Source of the DNA: Theristus sp. LFF4_11
Taxonomy: Eukaryota > Nematoda > Chromadorea > Monhysterida > Xyalidae
Assembly (NCBI GenBank): GCA_030248135.1
Contig: JASANC010003031.1
Span: 1 to 24,550 of the forward strand
Direction of reading: 5' to 3'
DNA length: 24,550 nucleotides
Positions 1 through 11,200 of the stretch are shown here, piece after piece. The notes under the pieces were generated by a model. The model worked only from the letters and a program-made list of their open reading frames with translations. It made no database searches and was not told the origin of the DNA. Both the position numbers and the translations under genes were made by a program. How positions within the stretch are numbered: position 1 is the first letter of the stretch; each line of letters opens with the position of its first letter.

Positions 1-297
1 CATTTTTAGATAATTTTTTTCTGATTTGTTTTCCATTTTTCTTCGTTTCTCTCATTTTAGCTGATGTCTGAAACATTTTACCGCAGGTTTTTTCGCGGGA
101 AATATGAAAATAAAAACAACAGACATTTTTCCTCAATTCCAAAAGAGAACCGAATCAGTCTTCATATTTTTATTTTCTTCTCCTTTTTTGCTGAGCTGAT
201 AATTTTGCAAATTTTCACCGTCTTGGAGCTTTATTCTTCTGGAAAATAGTTCAGAAAATAAAAAAAACATATGGTACACTTGTTTTGCTTTTTTCAG

Positions 298-413
298 AAT
301 CAGATTACGATTACCCCAAAACCAACCAAGTGTCGCTCGCAAGTCGTCGTCGTCTCATATCGTATCATAAACAATCGTATCAACAATCAACCAAAGAAAA
401 ATCGAAAACATAA
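298..413 (+). CDS. Possible 3'-terminal exon, unassigned
   Basis: A pyrimidine-rich tract ending TTTTTTCAG (to 297) looks like a splice acceptor. It is followed by an open frame from base 300 to the TAA at 411-413 (37 codons). The peptide begins SDYDYPKTNQVSLASRRR and is rich in Ser, Lys, Arg and Gln, unlike the low-complexity translations of the surrounding AT-rich DNA. It would be the last exon of a gene whose earlier exons lie to the left of the window. I do not recognise the protein and see no domain. A chance open frame is a real alternative. Confidence 0.25.
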
Positions 414-458
414 CGAATTGAACGCTAAAAACCCGTAAAACAGCTGAAAATTTCAATT

Positions 459-553
459 GGTACCGGATCGACCGAGTACCGGATCGACCTGGTACCGGAT
501 CGACCGCCCTAGAAAATTGCCAGGTACCGGATCGACCGGTACCGGATCGACCT
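459..553. repeat. Tandem repeat, 15-bp unit GGTACCGGATCGACC
   Basis: Five copies of GGTACCGGATCGACC or near variants occur, three directly adjacent or nearly so and two after a spacer of about 18 bp (CCTAGAAAATTGCC region). Units contain the palindromes GGTACC and CCGGATCGACCGG-like overlaps. There is no spacer regularity that would suggest CRISPR, and the setting is eukaryotic. Confidence 0.7.
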
Positions 554-559
554 ACAGCC

Positions 560-1140
560 TTCCATATATGAGGGTGTGGCTCTGCGAGTAACAAACAATT
601 CACGGCAGTTCTGGGCTCTTATTGGCTGCTCATGTTATCGATTTCCCAACGTGCATGGGCGTCGAATATCGAATCAGGATTTCCTGGATTTCACGCGTTC
701 ATTATTGTTGCTGCATGCGGCTGATGTTACACGTTTTGTATATGACAGAGTGTGGCTATGCTAGCAACAACACGACAATGCTGTACTGTGCAGGGCTTTT
801 GCTGTGCATTGGTGCATGTGGATTGCAATTATCGCTTTTTGTGCAAAATGTCAAAAGGTTTAATGACAAAAAAACTTCACAACAATTGTGGACAACTAAC
901 CTCTATGGACTTTAAACTGTTGTTGCTCGCATAGCCACACTCTATCATATACGAAACGTGTAACATCAGCCGCATGCAGGCTATGCAGCCAACAATAGTG
1001 ATTATGTGAAATCCAAGAAATCCTGAGTCTACATTCGACGCTCATGCACGTCGGGAAATCGATAACATGTGCAGTCAATAAGAGCCCAGAACTGCCGTGA
1101 ATTGTTTGTTACTCGCAGAGCTACACCCTCATATATGGAA
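560..1140. mobile_element. Inverted-repeat element, about 215-bp arms (foldback/MITE-like)
   Basis: The left arm (560-772) begins TTCCATATATGAGGGTG and the right arm (916-1140) ends with its inverse, CACCCTCATATATGGAA-like. The arms match at roughly 85-90 per cent by eye over about 200 bp, around a loop of about 140 bp. The inner part of each arm (GCGGCTGATGTTACACGTTTTG, then a GAGTGTGGCTATGC-type motif) resembles the sequence at and just beyond the outer edge (1141-1160, CTTGTAACATCAGCCGCGTG). The arms therefore seem to be built from a diverged unit of about 150 bp repeated head to tail. No transposase is present, and I could not assign a target-site duplication. Confidence 0.7.
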
Positions 1141-1343
1141 CTTGTAACATCAGCCGCGTGAAGCAAACAAAACTGAACGTGACCAAACACGTTTTAATTC
1201 AATATTTGAATTTCCCGCCAAGGAAACACTTTTTTTCATATTTGCAACCTGTTTCCAGCCAATTACGTTAATTTTGGCCGATTTTGGGCCAATTTTATTT
1301 TTTTGATTTTTTTTTCAAATTTTGAGCACTTTTTCAAAAACAT

Positions 1344-1459
1344 CGGGTCTGTAGTTTTATCAACGCTTTTCTGGTCCAGACCAGACCCGACATCGGGTCT
1401 GTAGTTTTATCACACAATTTTTATCGGGTCGGGTCGGGTGCGGGTCTGTAGTTTTATCA
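1344..1459. repeat. Three copies of a 19-bp unit
   Basis: CGGGTCTGTAGTTTTATCA is repeated at 1344-1362, 1394-1412 and 1441-1459, a spacing of about 50 bp. The spacers include CAGACCCGA (partial inverse of the unit start) and a GGGTC triplicate near 1428. No function is apparent. Confidence 0.7.
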
Positions 1460-1465
1460 ATGCCC

Positions 1466-1798
1466 AGCAGCGAGCACAATCGGACTCTCTGCGAGGCGAA
1501 TCGTCACCTTATCTGCATCGGAAATGGTAGGCTAAGCTTTGGGACGCTCAAAAACTTCATCGCAGATGTTGTCGAAGCCTAAAATCAGTCGGTAAAACGG
1601 CCCAAAATCGACTGCTAAAGGTTTTACGAGGTATAATCAAAGAAAATTTTTGTTGAACTTTCGAAAAATTGTGCCAAAATTGAGGTTTTCAGAGCATATT
1701 AGAGAAAAAATTTTCGAATTAAAAAAAAAAATCGGCATTTTTGTTTTTTTTTAATCACTTTTTTTTTAAAAAAATTTCATTTTTGTTTAACAACCCTA
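1466..1798 (+). mobile_element. Truncated right half of the 742-bp hAT-like element
   Basis: This segment is nearly identical to 5685-6033, the right part of the complete element at 5292-6033. It runs from AGCAGCGAGCACAATCGG to the terminal TTTAACAACCCTA. The left half is missing, replaced by the 19-bp repeat cluster just upstream. It gives independent evidence that the terminus is CAACCCTA. Confidence 0.75.
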
Positions 1799-1866
1799 CG
1801 CGTGACCCCCCCCCACCCCCCCCCCCCCCACGCGGAGGTCTCGGGTGCTCTGGGGGGGGGTGTACC

Positions 1867-2896
1867 TAGGGTTAGGGGGAAAAAAAATCCGGATTTTTTT
1901 TTAAATTAAAAAAAAAATTTTTTTTTAAATTTTTTTTTACAAGTTGGGTTTGTTCGAAGCGTCTCGTCGAGCTGAGTTCATCTAGACTATTTTCAGAACG
2001 ATCCGGAAAACTATAAGAGCGAAAATCGTGTTTTATTGAAATTATGTCCATTTCATAGAGGGAAAGTTGCATTTTCAACAGTAAAACAGGACAATTTTCG
2101 ACGTGTACTTGAATATTGAACCGTTCTTAGTTGTTCCTCTTTGGAAAATTACCAAAATTAGACTGTGTTCAAAAATTCCTGTTTGCTGTAGCTAAGTCGG
2201 CAACCCCTGTCGACCCGGTCGCCCCCCCCCAAGACACTTTCAGGTTCAACCAGCTATGCTATCTGCCACATGGCGAGAGCCCACTCTTCAAATCATCGTA
2301 TCGAAAACACGTACCATGATTTCGCGATCACGTTGCGGGCAACTGACAGACGCAAGTTTAACACGTTAGTTTAGCTCAGCACGCAAGTTTTAACATGTGG
2401 CCATGTTATCGGGTATCTGAAAAACGGTCGTGTGATGTGGTATTAACCAACATCTCCGCTCCAATTGTTTAACAATATATCGCACAACTCCATTGTAGAC
2501 CTATAACATACGCCAATCAACAAGATATCATGTTCATCTCATGGCCTACCGACTGAAAAACATGTGCTAAGTTGCAAGAAAACGATTTCTGAAACGATAT
2601 TTCAATTCAGTTAAGTCATTTCAACGCTAAAAATTGACTCTAGAAGTCATCCAAATCGAAAAACATGGAGTACGTCGGTCAAAATGACCAAATAATGACA
2701 TGTACCTAAGCACACAAAGAAGTTGGGAAGAAAATTTGGTTTGAACTTTCAAAAAATTATGCCATAAATAGAATTTTCAGAGCAAAGTAGAAGAAAAATT
2801 TTTCAAATTTTTTTTTAAGTTTGAAAAAAAATCCAAATTTTAAAAAAAAACGAAAAAAAATAAAAAATTTTTTTTTTTTCAAAGCCCCTAACCCTA
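1867..2896. mobile_element. Non-autonomous hAT element, copy A (1030 bp)
   Basis: The ends are TAGGGTTAGGGG and CCCCTAACCCTA. They are flanked by a perfect 8-bp TSD, GGTGTACC (1859-1866 and 2897-2904), which is the hAT signature. The interior has AT homopolymer-rich edges and a unique core of about 700 bp without a convincing coding frame. Copy B at 3857-4901 is almost identical through the core, differing mostly in homopolymer lengths. The element sits between a G run and a C run. The TIR contains the telomere-like string AGGGTTAGGG, but the TSD shows it is a transposon end. Confidence 0.9.
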
Positions 2897-3057
2897 GGTG
2901 TACCCCCCCCACCCCCCCTCGTCTTCGGTACTGTACAAGAATTTCTGTGTTTTTATAAGGCAAAAATTTGGTATTACCCGTGCGATCCCGTGCCTTTGCC
3001 TACATTACTAAACCAAAGCCAAGTTTACAGTCTGTTTTGTTGTTTAGTTCGGTTTCA

Positions 3058-3176
3058 ATGAAGTCGTTGTAGGTTCCTAATCCTAAGCCCAATCCTAATC
3101 CTGATGAAGTCGTTGTAGGTTCCTAATCCTAAACCTAATCCTAATCCTAAGTGAAGCCTTTTTAACAAAGTGAAAG
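3058..3176. repeat. CCTAAT-type degenerate repeat with duplicated flank
   Basis: The unit GATGAAGTCGTTGTAGGTTCCTAATCCTAA occurs twice in tandem (about 3058 and 3104), followed by CCTAATCCTAATCCTAAG. A related copy lies on the opposite strand at about 16255-16310 inside another element. A further TTAGGATTAGG-rich patch is at 11886-11970. These are short degenerate arrays and give no evidence of a telomere here. Confidence 0.55.
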
Positions 3177-3265
3177 TGCCTTGATTGACAGCTTTGTTGA
3201 AGGGGTGAAACATTGGGATCAGGGATCAGCTCCAGCTCCGGTTTAGCTTTGTAGTTTTACGGATC

Positions 3266-3690
3266 CCGTGCACCCCCCCCCTCACGAAATTTTTCTGCCA
3301 GTGCACCCCCCCCTCAGGAAAATTTGCTGCCCGTGCACCCCCCCCTCACCGAGAAGGCACCTGACCCCCCCCCTCTAAAATTAGGCAAACACCCCCCCCC
3401 CTCACCCGAGGTCCCGCTTTCGCTACTGGTCCCGAGCGAGACCGAAAATTCTAGGGGGGGGGGCAGTACCGTGGGCGGGGGGGGGTGGGGGGGTACACCC
3501 CCCCCCCCAGAGCACCCGAGACCGTCGGGTGGGGGGGGGGTGGGGGGGGGCACCGTGCCACCCCCCCTAAAACCGGGCACCCCCCCATCGTACCCCCCCC
3601 CTCGAAAATTTGGCCGACACCCCCACCCCCCCCTGAAAGTTTGTCTGGCGGACACCCCCCCCCCCCCAAAAATTTCTGGACCCCCAAAAA
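3266..3690. repeat. Array of poly-C / poly-G modules
   Basis: About ten modules each combine a run of 7 to 14 C with a short spacer of about 18-24 bp. Recurring spacer motifs are TCACGAAAATTT, TCGAAAATTTGGCC, GTGCAC and GGTCCCG. Polarity reverses to poly-G between about 3453 and 3550, giving a partly palindromic centre. Long frames on both strands here translate only as Pro/Gly-rich repeats and are artefacts. The G strand could form quadruplex structures. A similar patch lies at 4910-5090, on the other side of hAT copy B. Confidence 0.75.
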
Positions 3691-3856
3691 TTTTTTTCGA
3701 AAATCATGATTTTTTGTCTATAAAGTCCATAATATAAGCTGAATATATGATAACTTGACCATCTTCATTGTAATTTCAACGATTTTGCAGCAAAATTTAG
3801 CGTTTTTCCTTCAAAATTTAAGCGAAAAATTATCATGGGGGGGTGGGGGGTGGACC

Positions 3857-4901
3857 TAGGGTTAGGGGAAAAAAAATCCGGATTTTTTTTAAATTAAAAA
3901 AAAAAATTAAAAAAAAAAATTTTTTTTACAAGTTAGGTTCGTTCGAAGCGTCTCGTCGAGCTGAGTTCATCTAGACTATTTTCAGAACGATCCGGGAAAC
4001 TATAAGAGCGAAAATCGTGTTTTATTGAAATTATGTCCATTTCATAGAGGGAAAGTTGCATTTTCAACAGTAAAACAGGGCAATTTTTCACGTGTACTTG
4101 AATATTGAACCGTTCTTAGTGGTTCCTCTTTAGAAAATTACCAAAATTTGACTGTGTTCAAAAATTCCTGTTTGCTGTAGCTAAGTCGGCAACCCCTGTC
4201 GACCCGGTCGCCCCCCCCCCCCCCCCAAGACACTTACTTTCAGGTTCAACCAGCTATGCTATCTGCCACATGGCGAGAGCCCACTCTTCAAATCATCGTA
4301 TCGAAAACACGTACCATGATTTCGCGATCACGTTGCGGGCAACTGACAGACGCAAGTTTAACACGTTAGTTTAGCTCAGCACGCAAGTTTTAACATGTGG
4401 CCATGTTATCGGGTATCTGAAAAACGGTCGTGTGATGTGGTATTAACCAACATCTCCGCTCAAATTGTTTAACAATATATCGCACAACTCCATTGTAGAC
4501 CTATAACATACGCCAATCAACAAGATATCATGTTCATCTCATGGCCTACCGACTGAAAAACATGTTCTAAGTTGCAAGAAAACGATTTCTGAAACGATAT
4601 TTCAATTCAGTTAAGTCATTTCAACGCTAAAAATTGACTCTAGAAGTCATCCAAATCGAAAAACATGGAGTACGTCGGTCAAAATGACCAAATAATGACA
4701 TTTACCTAAGCACACAAAGAAGTTGGGAAGAAAATTTGGTTTGAACTTTCAAAAAATTATGCCATAAATCGAATTTTCAGAGCAAAGTAGAAGAAAAATT
4801 TTTCAAATTTTTTTTTTAAGTTTGAAAAAAAAAATCCAAATTAAAAAAAAAACGAAAAAAAAATATAAAAAAAAATTTTTTTTTCAAAGCCCCTAACCCT
4901 A
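3857..4901. mobile_element. Non-autonomous hAT element, copy B (1045 bp)
   Basis: This is the same element as copy A at 1867-2896, in the same orientation, with TAGGGTTAGGGG / CCCCTAACCCTA ends and its own perfect 8-bp TSD, GGTGGACC (3849-3856 and 4902-4909). The two TSDs differ at one position, so these are independent insertions rather than a segmental duplication. It ends about 315 bp upstream of the POP5 start codon. No transposase frame is visible. Confidence 0.9.
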
Positions 4902-4909
4902 GGTGGACC

Positions 4910-5095
4910 CCCCCCACAGAAAATTTTGAAAAAATGCACCCCCCCATGGGACCCCCCTGGGGGGGGGTCCCACGTTACCCTAGGTTGGACCCCCCCTCAC
5001 TTTTTGGTCGGCACCCCCCCCCCCACGGTACCATACCCCCCCCCCCCTCGAAATTTTTTTTGGGCCCACGGTACTGGGGGGGTCGGACCAAAATT
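4910..5095. repeat. Poly-C / poly-G module patch upstream of POP5
   Basis: This continues the C-run module type after hAT copy B. Runs of 7-12 C alternate with GTGGGACC-like and TCGAAATTTT spacers, and there is a strong palindrome around GGGACCCCCCTGGGGGGGGGTCCC (near 4948-4970). It includes CCCTAGGTTGGACC, close to the hAT target sequence. It ends about 120 bp before the POP5 start. Confidence 0.65.
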
Positions 5096-5215
5096 TTTTC
5101 TTGACGATGACAAATTGTCTGGGCGAAAGGGCGCTGGCGCAGCACCATTTTTTAGTGCCAACTGAATTTCCGCCGGTAATCGAGTTCCAGTGCATTGCAT
5201 CAAGTCCAGCGATTG

Positions 5216-8200
5216 ATGGTCAAATTCAAAAACAGGTTTGTGTGTGTAGTGTGTGTGATGCATAGTTGTTCCAGAGCCGAGGGGTTGGGGGTAGGGTTGT
5301 TAAAAAAAACAAAAATCGTCATTTTTGTTTTTTTTTTAAAAAAAAAAAATTTTTTTTTAAAAAAAAAAAATTTCAAAAATCAAAGTTGTGCTAAATCAAT
5401 CAGGGAGTCCGAAGAACCACATATGATATGCAAGCGCCTCCCGAATGACTCCCGTATGGCGGAACTTTGCAGATTTTGTTTTGGTGACCTCAATTACCCC
5501 TTTTCCAAACCGTCACCATGCCTCTTCTTGTGTTTTGACCTCCAAAACGTCACTAATTGTCCCCAGCTAAGCTAATGCTGAAGTGAAGACAAACATACCG
5601 CCTTGAAATTCGATCAATTCTTCTGATGGTGTCGCGACGACACGACACGAAGCAGCAACCAGACAACGTAGCGCTTGCAAACGGAGCAGCGAGCACAATC
5701 GGACGCTCTGCGAGGCGAATCGTCACCTTATCTGCATCGGAAATGGTAGGCTAAGCTTTGGGACGCTCAAAAACTTCATCGCAGATGTTGTCGAAGCCTA
5801 AAATCAGTCGGTAAAACGGCCCAAAATCGACTGCTAAAGGTTTTACGAGGTAAAATCAAAGAAAATTTTTGTTGAACTTTCGAAAAATTGTGCCAAAATT
5901 GAGGTTTTCAGAGCATATTAGAGGAAAATTTTTCGAATTTTTTTTTTAAAAAAAAAAAATCGGCATTTTTGTTTTTTTTTTAATCACTTTTTTTTTTAAA
6001 AAAAAAAATTTTCATTTTTGTTTAACAACCCTAGTTGGGGGCCGATATAGATAGCTGGAGCAAATTTTCTAGATAGATAGATAGCTGGAAAATTTTGGGG
6101 GGGGGCGTCAAAATTTTGAAATTTGATAGATAGCTAGCTAAAACGCTAAAAAGCTATAAAAACAGCAAAATAATGCTAAAAATATACTAAAAATCAAGTA
6201 TAAACGCGTATTTTACCGAAAATTAGCGTAATTTTCAAGAATTACGAGCAAAAATAGTCAATTTTGGTCAAAAATTGACTCATTTTGTGTCTTCGAAGAC
6301 AAAAATTTTCAGATAGATAATTTTTTAGATAGATAACAGCTGAGCCGAAAAAACCTGTTTAATAGAGATAGATTCGAAAATTTTTTGGGGGGGGCCGGTC
6401 CCCCCCCCCAGGCCCCCCCCTAGAACAACTATGGACTGTGATGTGTCATAGTTGTTCTGAAGGGGAGGGGGGCGGGGGGGCAGAACACTAAACTAAAGCA
6501 ACGCTCACTGATCACATGCCAAATGCACAACAACGAAACCAACAAAGCACCGAAACAAATTTGTCAAACCATTGAACTAATTAATTCTCGGGTCACGGCT
6601 ATTCCGGACCGGATCCGGCAAATTTGCACCGGAATCCGGACCGGATCCGGATCCAATTTTAGGCGCCGGGATCCGGACCGGAACCGGCTCCATCCCTACT
6701 CTAGTCTTCCTGAAGCGATAATACATACAGATTGGCCTCTACTCTGCACGCACACGCATTGAGTCGGAGAACCCAAAAAATGGATATGCTTGGGTAATAT
6801 CGTTTATTTTGGTCCCGCGTCTCCATGCGCGCATAGATGGGTAAGCAGTCTCATGCACGAGCACGACGCGGGAATTCAAAACTGGCAAAGGGGTCCGAGT
6901 CCCCTAAATAAGGCCGAGTCACTCAGGCCAGGCTATTCTGAATTACCACATACAGATTGAAACTAGCTTCCTTTTACGTCCACAACCGCATTGAGTCGCC
7001 GCAGGTCTCAAAGAAAAGATAATAGGCTTGTGGCCACGTGTGTAAAAACGATGTTCAACGTCAGTTTTTGTTTTGTGGGCTGCGGACTGACACACCGGGC
7101 GAAACCGCAGAAACAGTGTTCAGCCCTCGCGGTGTCAATCCGGCAGCCCACTAGGGATGGATCCGGCAAATTTGCCGGAATCCGGGCCGGATCCGGCAAA
7201 AGCCCATTCCGGCCGGGCCGGATCCGGCAAAAATTGCCGGAATCCGGACCGGAATGGCCTTTTTATGTCTAAAAAACATCCGTCTCATCATGTCTCATTT
7301 CGTCGCTCCTTCATCACATTTTCAGCAGAAAACAGCACAGACACAGACACAGAGTCAGCAAGACACAGCACGTGAACCAACCAAAAAATTACAACAACAA
7401 CTGACAAAATTCACATCGCATAGGCATAATCGAGTGCTGGCAGCAACACTCTATTCAGAAACATGACCTTTTCGGCGTTCTGAGTTGACAGACGAGATCG
7501 GCTGTACACAAACACCTGCCTGGCTTCAGAGAACATTCGTTCGCTTGCCATGCTTGTTGGTGGCGGTGCCAGGTATCTGCGCGCGATTGTCGATAGTTTG
7601 GGGTATTTCGACGAGTTCAGCCGCCAAAAGTCTAGCACCAGATCGTCCGGTTCGTCAATAAAATCATCCGACTCTTAAATCATCCAGTACATATTCATTT
7701 CGCCGCGCAATTCGTCTTCGAGACTGGATTTGCCTGACGGGTTGCGCGGTCGCGCAGCGTGAAACTCGATGCCTCCGTAGAGGCCAGTCGATTTCTTTTT
7801 TGGTTCGGGCTCGCGTTCACTTTCGTCGTCGTCGTTGTTCGCGACCTCGGATGTACCGTCGCAGTTTGTGGGCGTCTCCGGTCGTTTCAAGATTTTCTTT
7901 GCAATGTGAAGTAGTTCACAACGAATTGCGCCCGCATTTTGAATACGACTGCTGTATTTTTGAATCGCGGATCAACGTACGTGACCACGATGTAGAATTC
8001 GCGGAAAAGCGCACGGAAGCGTATGTCGATGCTGTTCAGCAGCGTTTCTTTCGCCGTACCAATGCCCTGCTTCAGTGCGCACACGGCGGGCAACACGGCA
8101 CCCCGTACACCCACGGTGACATCGCTGGTGTTCTGGGGGTCCACCCACCCCCTTGTCTTCGGTACTGCTCACAAAAAAGCCACTGTTTGCCAGCGAACTG

Positions 8201-11200
8201 AATATGACAAACGAAGATGGCTGATTTCAAAAAAAAAACTGCTTTGTTCATCAACAACGTCGGCCAAAAGACGTGCCCATTGCTGGCAGCCACGTTTTTC
8301 AAAGTGGACGATGCTGCATATAAGTTTACCACTTAAGACAAAAATAGTGAACCGTTTACCATTGAACAGACACTAAACTAAAGCAACGCTCACTGATCAC
8401 ATGCCAAATGCACAACAACGAAACCAACAAAGCACCAAAACAAGTTTGTCAAACCATTGAACAACTCTGAAACGCAGGAATAAACTGGTTAATTCTCGGG
8501 TCTCGGCTATTCCGGCCGGATCCGGCCGGATCCGGCAAATTTGCGCCGGAATCCGGACCGGATCCGGATCCAATTTTAAGCGCCGGAATCCGGAAACCGG
8601 AATCCGGACCGGAACCGGCTCCATCCCTACAGCCCACAAAACAAAAACTGGCGCTAAAAGTTGTTATTATTTGAATCGCAGGTATTTCCTGTTGGAAATA
8701 TATCCCCACGTCGTCGACACGACACCACCATCATCATCGTATGGAAATGGAATCACCGCTGGTATGCTTTTTGACAAAGGTGAAGTTGAGTCTGCGTTGA
8801 TGGGTGCTCTCACCGAGATACACGGCGACTACGGAAATGGGGCTGCAAAACACACAATGAAAAGTTAGTTGGACAACTTGTGTTTGAGTCGGAAGTGAAC
8901 TGAATGCTGTTCTGTGTACTCTCCGCCGATTTTTGTGTCACCGGACCGCTACCAGTGCCACCATATTGGTTCTGCGGCTGCCGGCTGAGTGGCTGAGTGG
9001 ATAGCACTTGGGACTTCCAATCGGAAGGCCCGGGTTCGAATCCGCTCGTGACCACTCGGCTGCCCCGGGTTGCGTGGGGCTTAATGGTTCGGCAGCATAA
9101 ACGTCGGCTTTCTTGATTCATAAGATTGCTGTTCCGGTGGCGAGGAACTTAATGACATCGCGCCCATGCATACCAGCGCAGCTTGCCCAACGCCCACTTC
9201 TATAGCAGAAAAACGGCTTCCAACGTCGCAGCCCATGTGGTGGACAATAAAAAAAATTGCGACACTGCCTTTCCCCAAGGGCGTTGGGTAAGGATAAAAG
9301 GGGGGGGGCAACAAACAACAACAACAACAACCATATTGGTTCTATAGGTGTCAGGGGTGCGGACGCCCCTCAACCCCCAACTAATATTGGCGCAGGCGGG
9401 GATGTAACTAGCTAGAGCAAATTTCCATGTAAGTATGATTTTTTATATTGTTCTTGACCTCAAGACTAAATAGACTCGACCTCAAGACGCGCGCATAGAT
9501 AGGTAAACAGTTTCATGCACGACGCGGGAATTCAAAAAAATTGGCAAAAAGATCCGAGTCACCTAAATAGGGCCGAGTCACTTAGGCGACTTTGAACTGC
9601 CACATTAAGATTTAAACTAGTTTTTTCACGTCTGCCAATTAGGGATGGATCCGGCAAATTTGCCGGAATCCGGGCCGGACCCGGCAAAAGCCCATTCCGG
9701 CCGGGCCGGATCCGGCAAAAATTGCCGGAATCCGGACCGGAATGGCCTTTTTATGTCTAAAAACATATACGCACATTTCATCGCTTCTTCATCACATTTT
9801 TAGCATAAAACAGCACTGACACAGAAACAAAGTCAGCAAGACACAGCACGTGAACCAACCAAAAATTACAACAACAACAATTGACAAAATTCACATCGCA
9901 TAGGGATAATCAAGTGCTGGCAACACTCCATTCAGAAACATGACCTTTTCGGCGTTCTCAGTTGACAGACGAGATCGGCTGTACACAAACACCTGCCTGG
10001 CTTCAGAGAACATTCGTTCGCTTGCCACGCTTGTTGGTAGCGGTGCCAGGTATCTGCGCGCGATTGTCGATAGTTTGGGGTATTTAGACGAGTTCAGCCG
10101 CCAAAAGTCTAGCATTAGATCACTTTTGTCCGGTTCGTCGATAAAAACATCCGACTCGTACATATTCATTTCGTCGCGCAGTTCGTCTTCGAGACTGGAT
10201 TCGCCTGACGGGTTGCGCGGTCGCGCAGCGTGAAACTCGATGCCTCCGTAGAGGCCAGTCGATTTCTTTTTTGGTTCGGGCTCGCGTTCACTTTCGTTAT
10301 CGTCGTTGTTCGCGATCTCGGATGTATCGTCGCAGTTTGTGGGCGTATCCGGTCGTTTCAAGATTTTCTTTGCAATGTGAAGTAGTTCACAACGAATCGC
10401 GCCTTCATTTTCGAAGATGACTGCAGTATTCTTGAATCGCGGATCAACGTACGTGGCCATGATGTTGGATTCGTTGTGGAAACGCGCACGGAAGCGTGTG
10501 TCGATGCTGGCCAGCAGCGTTTTTTTCGTCGTACCAATGCCACTCGCATCGACTTGTTCGATGCGCTGCTTCAGTGCGCAAACGGCGGGCAACACCATTG
10601 AAATGGATTCGTCGTCTCGTGGATTCGTCGTTGGGGTTGTTTATCGGGTTTTAGGGGATCACGGCACCCCCGCACACCCATGGTAACACACGTCGCTAAA
10701 ATCGCTGATGTTCTGGGGCTCACAAAAAAATCAACTGTTTGACAGCTACTGACCAACGAAGATGGCTGATTTCAAAAAAAACTGCTATTGTTCATCAACA
10801 ACGTCGGCCAAAAGCTGACAGCCACGTTTTTTAAAATGGACGATGCTGCACATAAGTTTACCACTCAAGACAAAAGCAGTGAACCATTTACCATTGAACG
10901 GAACACTAAACTAAAGAAACGCTCACTGATCACGTGTCAAATGCACAACAACAAAACCAACAAAGCACCGAAACAAATTTGTCAAACCATTGAACAGCTC
11001 TGAAACGGAGGAATCAACTGGTTAATTCGCGGGTCTCGGCCATTCCGGCCGGATCCGGCCGGATCCGGCAAAATTGCGCCGGAATCCGGACCGGATCCGG
11101 ATCCAATTTTAGGCGCCGGAATCCGGAATCCGGACCGGAACCGGCTCCATCCCTACTGCCAATTTACAAGTCGCTGAACCTAAAAATTGATAATAAGTGA

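Noticed and set aside
459..553. CRISPR-like array
   Set aside because: The repeats are 15 bp with no regular unique spacers, and the window is eukaryotic.
1867..1885. Telomeric TTAGGG sequence
   Set aside because: The AGGGTTAGGG string is part of the hAT TIR, proven by its inverse at 2885-2896 and the 8-bp duplications; there is no tandem array.
3314..3737. Long open frames (up to 137 codons) on both strands in the poly-C region
   Set aside because: They translate only as Pro-rich or Gly-rich homopolymer-derived sequence, and both strands are open because stops cannot occur in C/G runs.
1859..4909. Segmental tandem duplication of about 1 kb
   Set aside because: The two copies have different 8-bp TSDs and unrelated outer flanks, so they are separate transposition events.
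5195..5575. 126-codon frame covering POP5 exon 1
   Set aside because: After the GTTTGT donor at 5236 the frame runs into homopolymers of a hAT element; only the first 20 nt from the ATG are coding.
8985..9060. A tRNA gene
   Set aside because: The A and B boxes are good, but the acceptor stem and anticodon stem do not pair, and the segment lies at the head of an insertion with a CAA tail and 14-bp TSD, so it is a SINE.
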